A DNA stretch of 20,078 bases from JBKEAJ01 sp047972135 (lineage in GTDB: Bacteria > Bacteroidota > Bacteroidia > Bacteroidales > Prolixibacteraceae). Location: positions 1-20,078 of the forward strand of contig JBKEAJ010000131.1 in assembly GCA_047972135.1 (NCBI GenBank), written 5' to 3'. The first letter of the stretch is position 1. Every line of letters begins with the position of its first letter. Below the pieces are notes generated by a model. The model was given only the letters and a program-made list of their open reading frames with translations, was not told the DNA's origin and searched no databases. Shown here piece after piece: positions 8,352 to 15,158 of this stretch. The translations under genes and the position numbers were made by a program.

Positions 8352-9077
8352 CTACTCTGCTCCCTTTTTCTTTTTGTATTGTCGCCCTCTAGCTTTTACT
8401 GCCGAATTATTGTCCTCAATTATATTCTTGATATTCAGCGCAAAAGACGAGTAAGTATCCTTATCGACATTAACCATCGCCACAATATAGGGCTTCAGTT
8501 TGTGGTTTATCAAGTCCATCAACTGCGGTTTTAGGTTCGTTGCCGTAGGCTTGGATTTATAAGATGCCTTTTCGCTAACATACTGAAGATTAGTAACTAT
8601 AACCTTCTCCTGCACCTTTGTCAGCTCATCGACAATTGCAGACAAGCCGTAGAGCTGCTCAATACACTCTCTAATTTTTTTGTCCGAAAGGTCTGCCAAC
8701 ATTGATGCGGTCAGGGAGTTGCGGTCGCGACGTCCCTTTTTGGTAAGATTGTCGAGAGTGTATTTATCCAATACTTTCTTTATTTGCTTTGCTTTCTTGC
8801 GAAGCTCCTTGTCCAACATAGCCTCATAACCGACAACTACTTTAAACAAGGCTCGTATCAGTTTTATACGTTGTTTGTCCTCCGTCTCAGAATTTGATGT
8901 TGCCTTAGAACGCCGTGCAGCTCCCAACAATTCAGTATTGAGCGCATCAATCTCGGATACCAATGATTGCAGATGCTTATCGTCAATACTAAAACTTCCG
9001 TATATCATGACTATACGGTTGGCTATCGTATTTAATTCCGATAGTTGCGAATGATGATGGATATTATTGATTTTCAT
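8352..9077 (-). CDS. DUF6261-like protein of unknown function
   Basis: From the ATG at 9077 this encodes 241 residues. An upstream TTG would add only three residues and is less likely. The protein is hydrophilic and mostly helical, very rich in Lys and Leu, with no signal peptide or membrane segment. It ends in a basic run (ARGRQYKKKKG). The size and features such as YGSFSIDDKHLQSLVSEID and LYGLSAIVDELTKVQEKV resemble the Bacteroidota-restricted DUF6261 proteins. I know of no established biochemical role for that family. The 21-base gap to the AraC gene suggests cotranscription, which may be incidental. The coding call is strong; the family name is moderate. Confidence 0.65.
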   Translation of the reverse strand: MKINNIHHHSQLSELNTIANRIVMIYGSFSIDDKHLQSLVSEIDALNTELLGAARRSKATSNSETEDKQRIKLIRALFKVVVGYEAMLDKELRKKAKQIKKVLDKYTLDNLTKKGRRDRNSLTASMLADLSDKKIRECIEQLYGLSAIVDELTKVQEKVIVTNLQYVSEKASYKSKPTATNLKPQLMDLINHKLKPYIVAMVNVDKDTYSSFALNIKNIIEDNNSAVKARGRQYKKKKGAE

Positions 9078-9102
9078 CGTATACAAAGCAAAAATTCTAA
9101 TC

Positions 9103-9110
9103 CAAAGATA
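9103..9110 (-). promoter_or_regulatory. Possible -7 element for the DUF6261-AraC unit
   Basis: TATCTTTG on the minus strand fits TANNTTTG and lies 26 bases before the ATG at 9077. No TTTG or TTG occurs at the right distance upstream, so the promoter is weak or incidental. Confidence 0.3.
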
Positions 9111-9189
9111 GTGAAAAGATTTTAACTAATGCGAGATGCAAGAACAAAATTCATATACATAAATGGTTATCAACAGCAAATTAAGAAAA

Positions 9190-9601
9190 CTACTCCTTCT
9201 GAACAATGCCCCAATACTCTCTAGGCGTCAACACTCTAGTACATCCGAATTTTGAAATCAAGTATATTGCCTGTAATTAAATAATCGGCTGAACTCTCAA
9301 GAGCTAATTCCAAAAATTTATTATCACTAACATCTGTAAGAATATCAACACTCTTACCAATTTTGTAAAAGACAGAAATCTCACAGAGCTTATTTAATAC
9401 AACATCTGCATTCGTCTTGAAATTCTTGTATTTGGAAAATTTCTCTCTATTTACAACGGAAATATACTCTGCAAACACCTCATCAGACAGTCAAGAAGCG
9501 ACTTTGGAAGTCAGTACTAATTCGTATAGTATCTTTGTTGGTATTGAGTTTGAAATTAAAGCCGAAATAACAACGTTGGTATCAAGAATGAGCTTCTTCA
9601 T
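9190..9601 (-). pseudogene. Broken PIN-domain toxin gene (TIGR00305/COG1569-like)
   Basis: The frame starts at the ATG at 9601 with MKKLILDTNVVISALIS, a PIN start with its first acidic residue at Asp7. Codon 37 (9493-9491) is TGA, where the family reads through into a sequence like LSDEVFAEY. The frame then continues through DNKFLELALESSADYLITGN and meets a stop at 9236-9238. Removing one A from the four-base run at 9250-9253 restores FGCTRVLTPREYWGIVQKE and a stop at 9190, which is the expected family C-terminus. Intact relatives are Mg-dependent ribonuclease toxins paired with an antitoxin. With two separate lesions this copy is very unlikely to make an active toxin. A GTG-initiated 80-residue fragment (9236-9478) could be translated but lacks Asp7. 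Confidence 0.85.
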
Positions 9602-9808
9602 CTCTTCCCGCCTTTATTTCTGCGTTTATTTCTCAAGACTCATTTGAGAAAATCCTTCCCGTTCTGCAATTTCATTACACTCCAACAGAGCCTTTCTTGC
9701 ATACTCTCTACTTATTAAATCTACCAAATCGGTAAATTCTATCTCCCTGTCTCTCAAATTGTATCTTTGAATATCAGTATCACTGATTTTTATTCTGATT
9801 GTTTGCAT
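9582..9808 (-). pseudogene. Frameshifted antitoxin gene of the PIN module
   Basis: The ATG at 9808 starts MQTIRIKISDTDIQRYNL, and the frame runs through FTDLVDLISREYARKALLECN, as in the small antitoxins encoded ahead of PIN toxins in Bacteroidota. As it stands the frame stops at 9626 after 60 residues. Inserting one base between 9631 and 9632 restores EINAEIKAGRDEEAHS and a stop at 9582, giving about 75 residues. The restored end overlaps the toxin start by 20 bases, the layout expected of a translationally coupled pair. A truncated 60-residue protein may still be made. The antitoxin would normally bind its toxin and the module's own promoter. It starts 22 bases after the helicase stop. Confidence 0.75.
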
Positions 9809-9830
9809 ATTATATAGTTTTTCAACTTAA

Positions 9831-11612
9831 TCAATCTTTATACCTCTTCCTGCGTCCGCCACCGTCGGTACTTCTGCCCCTGTTGCTGCGTCCTCTGCGT
9901 CCGCCGTCATTCCTGTCATTATTATTGCTGCGGCGGTCTCGTCCGTTGGAATTGCGACGCTTACCACCACCACTGCTATTCCCACGCCCCTTGCTAGGTC
10001 CATGAGATTTCACATGTAGCTCTATGTCATTAAACATCAAGCCCTGAAAAGCATCGAGAACATCATTCACACGACCGTTCTCAACGTCTACATAGGTCTG
10101 AGAATCTTTTATGTCTATTCGTCCAAGATTGATGCTAGAATCTCCTGTCAGCTCGTTAATGACTCCGATAAGATACGAAGGGTCAACCTTTTGCTTCCTT
10201 CCAAAATTTATCGAAATAGTAGTAAAAGTCTCTTTATCAGACCTGCCCTTGCTTCCTCTGTCTCTATCCTTGCGACTTTCGTCATGGCTAAAATTAAGGT
10301 CTTTGGCATCACGATAGTAGTCAAGAAACTGATTAAACTGAACCGACACAAAACGTTTTATAAGCTCGTCCCGATCAAGCTCAGACAGCTTTTTGGTGAT
10401 AGAGGGCATAAAGGTATCTATCTCGCCTTCATTGATGTCTACCTCGCAAACCTGATTGATAAGATTGAATAGCTGCTTCTCACAAATCTCTCTTCCTGAG
10501 GGTATTGTGGCATGAACAAACTGCTTTTTCATCATCTTTTCAATACCTTTCAGCTTGCCTTTTTCCCGCCCGTTGAGTAATGCTACCGACACTCCCGAAC
10601 GACCTGCACGCCCCGTACGACCACTACGGTGTACATATATTTCGGGGTCGTCGGGCAACTTGTAGTTGATTACGTGAGTAAGCTCATTAACGTCCAATCC
10701 TCTTGCCGCAACATCAGTGGCGACAAGTATCTGAATATTTTTAAGCCTGAAACGCTGCATCACATAGTCGCGCTGTGCCTGCGACAAATCACCATGCAAA
10801 GCATCAGCATTGTAGCCGTCGCCCATGAGCTTATCGGCAACTTCCTTTGTCTCTGCACGAGTGCGGCAAAATACTATTGCATAGATATTGGGATTGACAT
10901 CAGCAAGACGTTTCAATGCCGAATACCTGTCAGCCTCACGCACAAGATAATATAGGTGAGTAACGGTGTCTGCTCCCTTATTTTTCTCGCCAACTGTTAT
11001 TTCATCAGGATTGTTCATATAGTTGGACGCAATGCGCCTAACCTCCTTGGGCATAGTAGCCGAAAACAGCAAAGTCTGCTTCTCCTCCGGCGTTACTGCT
11101 AAAATAGCATCTAGCTCATCCTTAAAGCCCATGTTCAACATTTCGTCTGCCTCGTCGAGTATCATCCACTTAATATGATTGACTTTTAGAGACTTCCGAG
11201 ATATTAAATCCAAAGTCCGTCCGGGCGTACCCACTACGATGTGAGCCCCTTTCTTTAAATCTTTTATCTGCGCTTGAATGTTTGTCCCTCCATACACTGC
11301 AACAATAGAAATGTCGTTCTTGTACTTTGTATAGTTCTCCAAATCCCGTGCTATCTGCAAACACAGCTCACGTGTGGGACAAAGTATTAATGACTGAACT
11401 TCTTTATTGCCGGTGTCAATCTGTTGAATAACAGGTAGTCCGAAGCCTGCCGTCTTTCCCGTTCCCGTTTGTGCTAGGGCTATCAGGTCTCTCTCGGAAT
11501 TAATAATTACAGGGATTGCTTTTTCCTGAATGGGTGTGGGAGTTTTAAAGCCAAGCTCCCCAATGGACTTTAGTATCTCTTCACTAAGTCCTAATTTCTC
11601 AAATGCTTCCAT
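9831..11612 (-). CDS. deaD: DEAD-box ATP-dependent RNA helicase (DeaD/CsdA type)
   Basis: This encodes 593 residues with the full motif set: Q motif GFKTPTPIQ (21-29), motif I AQTGTGKT (47-54), Ia PTREL (79-83), TPGR (129-132), DEAD (153-156), SAT (184-186), ATDVAARGLD (298-307) and HRSGRTGR (328-335). Residues of about 465-538 look like the DbpA/CsdA RNA-binding domain. Residues 540-593 form a disordered tail rich in Arg, Gly, Asn and Ser (for example GGRRGRSNRGRSTDGGGRRK), likely to bind RNA. It unwinds RNA duplexes in ribosome assembly, mRNA turnover or cold adaptation. The start at 11612 gives the usual short N-terminus before the Q motif. It appears to be transcribed on its own, possibly reading into the broken toxin-antitoxin genes. 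Confidence 0.95.
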   Translation of the reverse strand: MEAFEKLGLSEEILKSIGELGFKTPTPIQEKAIPVIINSERDLIALAQTGTGKTAGFGLPVIQQIDTGNKEVQSLILCPTRELCLQIARDLENYTKYKNDISIVAVYGGTNIQAQIKDLKKGAHIVVGTPGRTLDLISRKSLKVNHIKWMILDEADEMLNMGFKDELDAILAVTPEEKQTLLFSATMPKEVRRIASNYMNNPDEITVGEKNKGADTVTHLYYLVREADRYSALKRLADVNPNIYAIVFCRTRAETKEVADKLMGDGYNADALHGDLSQAQRDYVMQRFRLKNIQILVATDVAARGLDVNELTHVINYKLPDDPEIYVHRSGRTGRAGRSGVSVALLNGREKGKLKGIEKMMKKQFVHATIPSGREICEKQLFNLINQVCEVDINEGEIDTFMPSITKKLSELDRDELIKRFVSVQFNQFLDYYRDAKDLNFSHDESRKDRDRGSKGRSDKETFTTISINFGRKQKVDPSYLIGVINELTGDSSINLGRIDIKDSQTYVDVENGRVNDVLDAFQGLMFNDIELHVKSHGPSKGRGNSSGGGKRRNSNGRDRRSNNNDRNDGGRRGRSNRGRSTDGGGRRKRYKD

Positions 11613-11715
11613 CTAAATCTTTTACGCCGTATTTTCTTCAACGGCCATTAATAAATAACAAGGTGTAAAAGGAAGATAGTTGCACTTGACCCCGACACCT
11701 CTCCAAATAAACCGA

Positions 11716-11723
11716 CAAAGGTA
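11716..11723 (-). promoter_or_regulatory. Possible -7 element for the helicase gene
   Basis: TACCTTTG on the minus strand fits TANNTTTG. It would give a leader of about 95 bases before the ATG at 11612. No -33 match lies at the right spacing, so this is tentative. The leader also holds a weak inverted repeat (AGGTGT 11661-11666, ACACCT 11695-11700). Confidence 0.3.
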
Positions 11724-11759
11724 TGAATAATTAGCCCTAATGTCTAGTAATCAACATTA

Positions 11760-12671
11760 TTACAATGTTAATTCGTAATGGGCTCCTCGTCCCAAACCGA
11801 CAGACACCAAGGCTTGCTTTTCCACTAAATCCTGCAAATCTCGGGTTGCCGTAGCTTTAGACGACCTTGTGATAAAAGAGTATTTTTTTGCCGTCATCCC
11901 CTCTTCAAAGCCATCTGCACCACACTCTAGCATTCTGAGAATCACTTTTGTCTGACGTTCGTTGAGAAGCAACTTAAATTTATCTATGAATTTCGCCTGT
12001 TTCAAAACAAACATAACATCCCCCTTTGCTTGTCTTTGTGATTCCAATATTACACAGGAAAAATAGTAAATCCATTCCGTAAGCTCCAAGGTCTGCTGTG
12101 CTTTTTTTAGATTTTCATAATAGTCTGCTTTCTTATTCTCGATAGTACTCGACAAACTCATTACTAATGGCTGACCCAATGAGTCGGCAAGACATTTCTC
12201 AGCAATAGCACGACCTATGCGCCCATTCCCATCTTCAAATGGATGAATAGATTCAAAGTACAAATGGGCAATAGATGTTTTTATAAAACTACTTCTTATA
12301 TCTTTGGGATTAGTAGTGAAATCTGAGTACCAACAAACAAATTGCTCCATCTCTCTATCGACTGTATCCGAAGGTGGTGCTTCGTAGTGGACTATCTCTT
12401 TGCCATAGCTGCCCGAAACAATAAGCATAGGCTCAACACCAAGCCTGTAAGCTCCCCCGTTGACAAAACTATTATTTACGAACAGAATCCTGTGCCAATC
12501 CTTTATAAGACGCTCAGAAAGAGGCTTCTTGTAGCTTTGCCTCACTTCGGTCATCAACTCAGAAACACCTCTGACTCTGACATCTTTGACCTTATGCAAA
12601 TTTGAATGTAGCCCTAGCCGATTTTTTATACTAATCGGCTCAAATATACGCTTTTTTTGAGCCGATTGCAA
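11760..12671 (-). CDS. Fic-domain protein with C-terminal helix-turn-helix, lacking the usual N-terminal regulatory region
   Basis: The longest frame is 303 residues from a TTG at 12671. The catalytic motif HPFEDGNGRIGR (143-154) is intact, so AMP transfer or a related nucleotidyl transfer onto a protein hydroxyl is expected. Upstream, GGAYRLGVEPMLIVSG and VHYEAPPSDTVDREMEQFV match the substrate-side flap region of Fic proteins. Residues of about 235-303 look like a winged helix (KKYSFITRSSKATATRDLQDL). Relatives carry an N-terminal DUF4172-type region with an inhibitory (S/T)xxxE(G/N) helix; neither is visible here, and an in-frame TGA lies four codons upstream of the TTG. The true start is unclear. 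The likely promoter has its -7 element at 12641-12648, inside the long frame, which points to a start further in, such as the ATG at 12554. Yet SIKNRLGL (14-21) already resembles the family. Confidence 0.85.
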   Translation of the reverse strand: MQSAQKKRIFEPISIKNRLGLHSNLHKVKDVRVRGVSELMTEVRQSYKKPLSERLIKDWHRILFVNNSFVNGGAYRLGVEPMLIVSGSYGKEIVHYEAPPSDTVDREMEQFVCWYSDFTTNPKDIRSSFIKTSIAHLYFESIHPFEDGNGRIGRAIAEKCLADSLGQPLVMSLSSTIENKKADYYENLKKAQQTLELTEWIYYFSCVILESQRQAKGDVMFVLKQAKFIDKFKLLLNERQTKVILRMLECGADGFEEGMTAKKYSFITRSSKATATRDLQDLVEKQALVSVGLGRGAHYELTL

Positions 12672-12688
12672 GTAGTTATCGGCTCAAA
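12612..12688. repeat. Array of alternating inverted 11-bp units over the Fic promoter
   Basis: Units lie at 12612-12622 (only the last seven bases, AGCCGAT, conserved), 12634-12644 (ATCGGCTCAAA), 12656-12666 (TTTGAGCCGAT) and 12678-12688 (ATCGGCTCAAA). They alternate in orientation and are separated by 11 bases each time, a constant 22-bp period or about two helical turns. One unit overlaps the -7 element, one lies in the spacer and one lies just upstream of -33. It looks like a multi-site operator, possibly bound by the Fic protein's own helix-turn-helix. Confidence 0.75.
12641..12671 (-). promoter_or_regulatory. Promoter for the Fic gene
   Basis: On the minus strand TTG (12671-12669) is followed after 20 bases by TATATTTG (12648-12641), a good Bacteroidota promoter. 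Transcription would start near 12634, so the TTG at 12671 would not be on this transcript. It lies within the inverted-repeat array. Confidence 0.6.
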
Positions 12689-12732
12689 TCAGGGCTATCG
12701 CATATATTATTATTTTATTTCATATTTTGTCC

Positions 12733-12808
12733 CGTCATTGCGAGCGCAGCGTGGCAATCTGTTCATTGTCGGTAGAGATTGCTTCGTCGCAAGCTCCTCG
12801 CAATGACG
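12733..12808. repeat. REP-like intergenic palindrome
   Basis: CGTCATTGCGAG (12733-12744) and CTCGCAATGACG (12797-12808) are perfect 12-base inverted repeats. GGCAATCT and AGATTGCT pair further in. Elements with these GTCATTGCGAG termini are dispersed palindromes in many unrelated bacterial genomes. It lies between the outer-membrane-factor stop (12862) and the Fic promoter, where the hairpin could also help end the efflux transcript. No flanking target duplication was evident. Confidence 0.75.
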
Positions 12809-12861
12809 TTCGTTTATCGGATGTTTGCGTATAGCCTAAAGCATACGGCTGAATAGTTACA

Positions 12862-14268
12862 TCACTGCGCACCTCCTCCAAGAGCCTGATATAAACTCAC
12901 TAGAGCCTGCAAACGCTTATTTTTCTCGACAGCGAGATCTAAGCCTGCATTCAAGGCATTTTGCTGAGCTGTAAGCACTTCCAAATAGTTTGCATATCCG
13001 TAGTTCAGCAATTCTTCGGCGTATTCGACAGATAGAGTATTCACATCTAGGGCTTCTTTTTTGAGTTTTATGTTCTCTTGCGATGCCTCGTAGGTAAATA
13101 GCGCATCCGAGACTTCTCTACACCCAAGCAATATCGCCTGCTCAAAGCTGATTTTTGCTTGTTCCTGTTGGGCTATACTCACTTCGTGCTGAGTACGCAA
13201 GCGTTTGCCGTTTAATATAGGCTGAGCAAGCCCACCAAGGATACTTGTAAAGAGAGAGCCTGCATCTATCAGGTTTGAAATATCGTTGCTCTGCAAGCCT
13301 CCCGAAGCTGTAATCGTCAAAGACGGATACAACTGAGCTTTTGCGACATTCGTCAGCTCAAAAGCATTTTGCAGAGCATACTCCGCAGACCTTACGTCGG
13401 GGCGGTTGCGCAGTAAGCTGAGAGGTGTTCCAAGCTTTAGCTCCACGTCTATATCCTGCTCATCGAAGCTTGACCTGCTTATGTGTTGAGGCATTACCCC
13501 AAGCAATACAGACATGGAGTTTTCGAGGATTCTAATCTGATTATTCAGGTCTACCAACATCGACTTAGCTGCAATAACCTGTGCTTCGGTCTGTTTGACG
13601 GCAAGCTCATTGCTTCGTCCCGACTGTTTCAAAACCTTTATCACCTCCAAACTTTTTTCCCTTGCCTCGATGGTTTCTTTGGTTATCTTTATCTGCTCGT
13701 CGGTGGTGAGCAAATCGTAGTATATCGACGCAACACCAGCAACAAGGCGAGTCTGTATTGCCTGCTTGTTAGCTTGACTTTGCAAAAGGCTTGCCTCCAA
13801 GGCTCGCTTATTACTGCGGAGCTTCCCCCATATATCGGCTTCCCACGACAAGTATCCCGTTATTGCGGTGATATTCTGCCCACTACTGTTAAAACTTCCC
13901 ATTGCCGTATTTTCCGAACTCTTCTGATAGGTGTGTCCTGCCTCTGCCGACAGTGTGGGATAAAACTGTGCCTTACCTTGAGAGTAGTACAATTCTGCAA
14001 TTTCAATCTGCTTAACAGCACTACGCATATCATTGTTTTTCTCTAGTGTCGTTTCGATATAGCCAATCAACAAAGGGTCGGTAAATATCTCTCGCCAAGA
14101 CTGCTGAGCAATGCTTGCCGTATCGTCAGAGACTGTAACATTGTCGGTGCGAAAGGTCTCATTAAGCTCCACCTCAGGAGTGGAATACTTCGACGTTACG
14201 CACGATTGCATCACAAGCACGACTAGCACATATACAGCAATTTGCCTATGCATTATTGTATTTTTCAT
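12862..14268 (-). CDS. Outer-membrane factor of the RND efflux system (OprM/NodT family lipoprotein)
   Basis: From the ATG at 14268 this encodes 468 residues. The N-terminus has a lipoprotein signal (VLVVLVMQSC, Cys23). The two TolC-type repeats contain long amphipathic helices and the family signatures WREIFTDPLL, YLSWEADIWGKLRSNKRALE and LLRNRPDVRSAEYALQNA. The protein ends LVSLYQALGGG, as is usual in this family. It forms the trimeric exit duct joined to the adaptor and pump. The start at 14268 is preferred over the ATG at 14295: it follows the stop of the previous gene by one base, and AGAAGGAAG lies about 12 bases upstream. This arrangement predicts translational coupling. Confidence 0.93.
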   Translation of the reverse strand: MKNTIMHRQIAVYVLVVLVMQSCVTSKYSTPEVELNETFRTDNVTVSDDTASIAQQSWREIFTDPLLIGYIETTLEKNNDMRSAVKQIEIAELYYSQGKAQFYPTLSAEAGHTYQKSSENTAMGSFNSSGQNITAITGYLSWEADIWGKLRSNKRALEASLLQSQANKQAIQTRLVAGVASIYYDLLTTDEQIKITKETIEAREKSLEVIKVLKQSGRSNELAVKQTEAQVIAAKSMLVDLNNQIRILENSMSVLLGVMPQHISRSSFDEQDIDVELKLGTPLSLLRNRPDVRSAEYALQNAFELTNVAKAQLYPSLTITASGGLQSNDISNLIDAGSLFTSILGGLAQPILNGKRLRTQHEVSIAQQEQAKISFEQAILLGCREVSDALFTYEASQENIKLKKEALDVNTLSVEYAEELLNYGYANYLEVLTAQQNALNAGLDLAVEKNKRLQALVSLYQALGGGAQ

Positions 14269-14269
14269 T

Positions 14270-15118
14270 CTAGTAAAACTTCCTTCTATGCTCATGTATA
14301 TATACTTCTAAAGTACGTGGAGTATTACCTGTTATTTGCCTTACTCCGTCATACACATCTGCAAGCACTCCCTTGTCTACTTCCGCCAAAGCCGAAGTGA
14401 AAAACCTAGCAGCTTGTTCAGGCATTCCTGCGTCTGTCATTTGTTTGATATAATCTGCTTCTGACACTGAGTTGAAGTGAATTTCTGAACCTAGTTTCTC
14501 GCCAATAATACTTATTGCTTCTTTATAACTGAGAGCGACTTCTCCTGTTATATTATATTCTTTACCATTGTAGTTATCCTTATAAAGTGCCTTAGCTGCA
14601 CTGTACACAAGATCTCTGATATCAACAAATGCAGTTTTCCCATCCTTTACTGGAAGATTAAATACCTTCGATTTTATATCATCTGCCCAAAATATGTGGA
14701 AATTATCCATAAACCAAGTTGGTCTTAAAATAACATACTTTTCTGTTGACTTCTTTAAGTAATTCTCCACCGCAACATAAGGGTCATGGGCATCAATCAG
14801 TGCATGTATAGACGATTGTAATACTATCTTTATATCCCTTTTCACAGCAATGTCTATGAGTGGAATGAGTACTTTAGCATTTCTTGACAAATCCGCAGGC
14901 AACATCATATATACGCTATTCACACCCTCAAAAGCATTCTCATATGTTTCGGGTTTCGAGAAATCAAAACAAACACCCTCTGCTGTACGAATACTAAAAG
15001 TAATACTCTTGCCACTACGAGATGCCGCCTTTACATCTACAAAGTTTTTTAATAGCATATCTACTAAAGGCTTACCTACATTCCCGGTGGCACTCAACAC
15101 TAATATTTTATTTTCCAT
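14270..15118 (-). CDS. NmrA-like NAD(P)-binding protein within the efflux operon
   Basis: This encodes 282 residues. The N-terminal Rossmann motif is SATGNVG (9-15), where the first Gly of the usual GATGxxG is Ser. The segment ILRPTWFMDNF (130-140) matches the conserved region of NmrA/YtfG-like atypical short-chain reductases, and the remainder fits one domain of that fold. No Tyr-x-x-x-Lys catalytic pair typical of classical short-chain dehydrogenases is evident. Such proteins are either NAD(P)H-dependent reductases or redox-sensing regulators. AAAGGA sits just ahead of the ATG at 15118. The gene starts 40 bases after the pump stop and its end abuts the outer-membrane-factor start, so it is firmly part of the operon. 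Its role in efflux is unknown. Confidence 0.85.
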   Translation of the reverse strand: MENKILVLSATGNVGKPLVDMLLKNFVDVKAASRSGKSITFSIRTAEGVCFDFSKPETYENAFEGVNSVYMMLPADLSRNAKVLIPLIDIAVKRDIKIVLQSSIHALIDAHDPYVAVENYLKKSTEKYVILRPTWFMDNFHIFWADDIKSKVFNLPVKDGKTAFVDIRDLVYSAAKALYKDNYNGKEYNITGEVALSYKEAISIIGEKLGSEIHFNSVSEADYIKQMTDAGMPEQAARFFTSALAEVDKGVLADVYDGVRQITGNTPRTLEVYIHEHRRKFY

Positions 15119-15158
15119 GTCCTTTATTTTCTATGATTATTTGTAAATTTTACACCTC

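Noticed and set aside
9491..9493. The TGA in the PIN gene as a selenocysteine or recoded codon
   Set aside because: The gene also has a frameshift near its end and its antitoxin partner is frameshifted. Decay explains all three changes.
9799..10005. A plus-strand frame encoding a Pro/Leu/Arg-rich peptide
   Set aside because: It is the reverse reading of the Arg/Gly-rich tail of the helicase.
13483..14046. A 187-residue plus-strand open frame
   Set aside because: It is antisense to the outer-membrane-factor gene, whose own reading has clear family motifs throughout.
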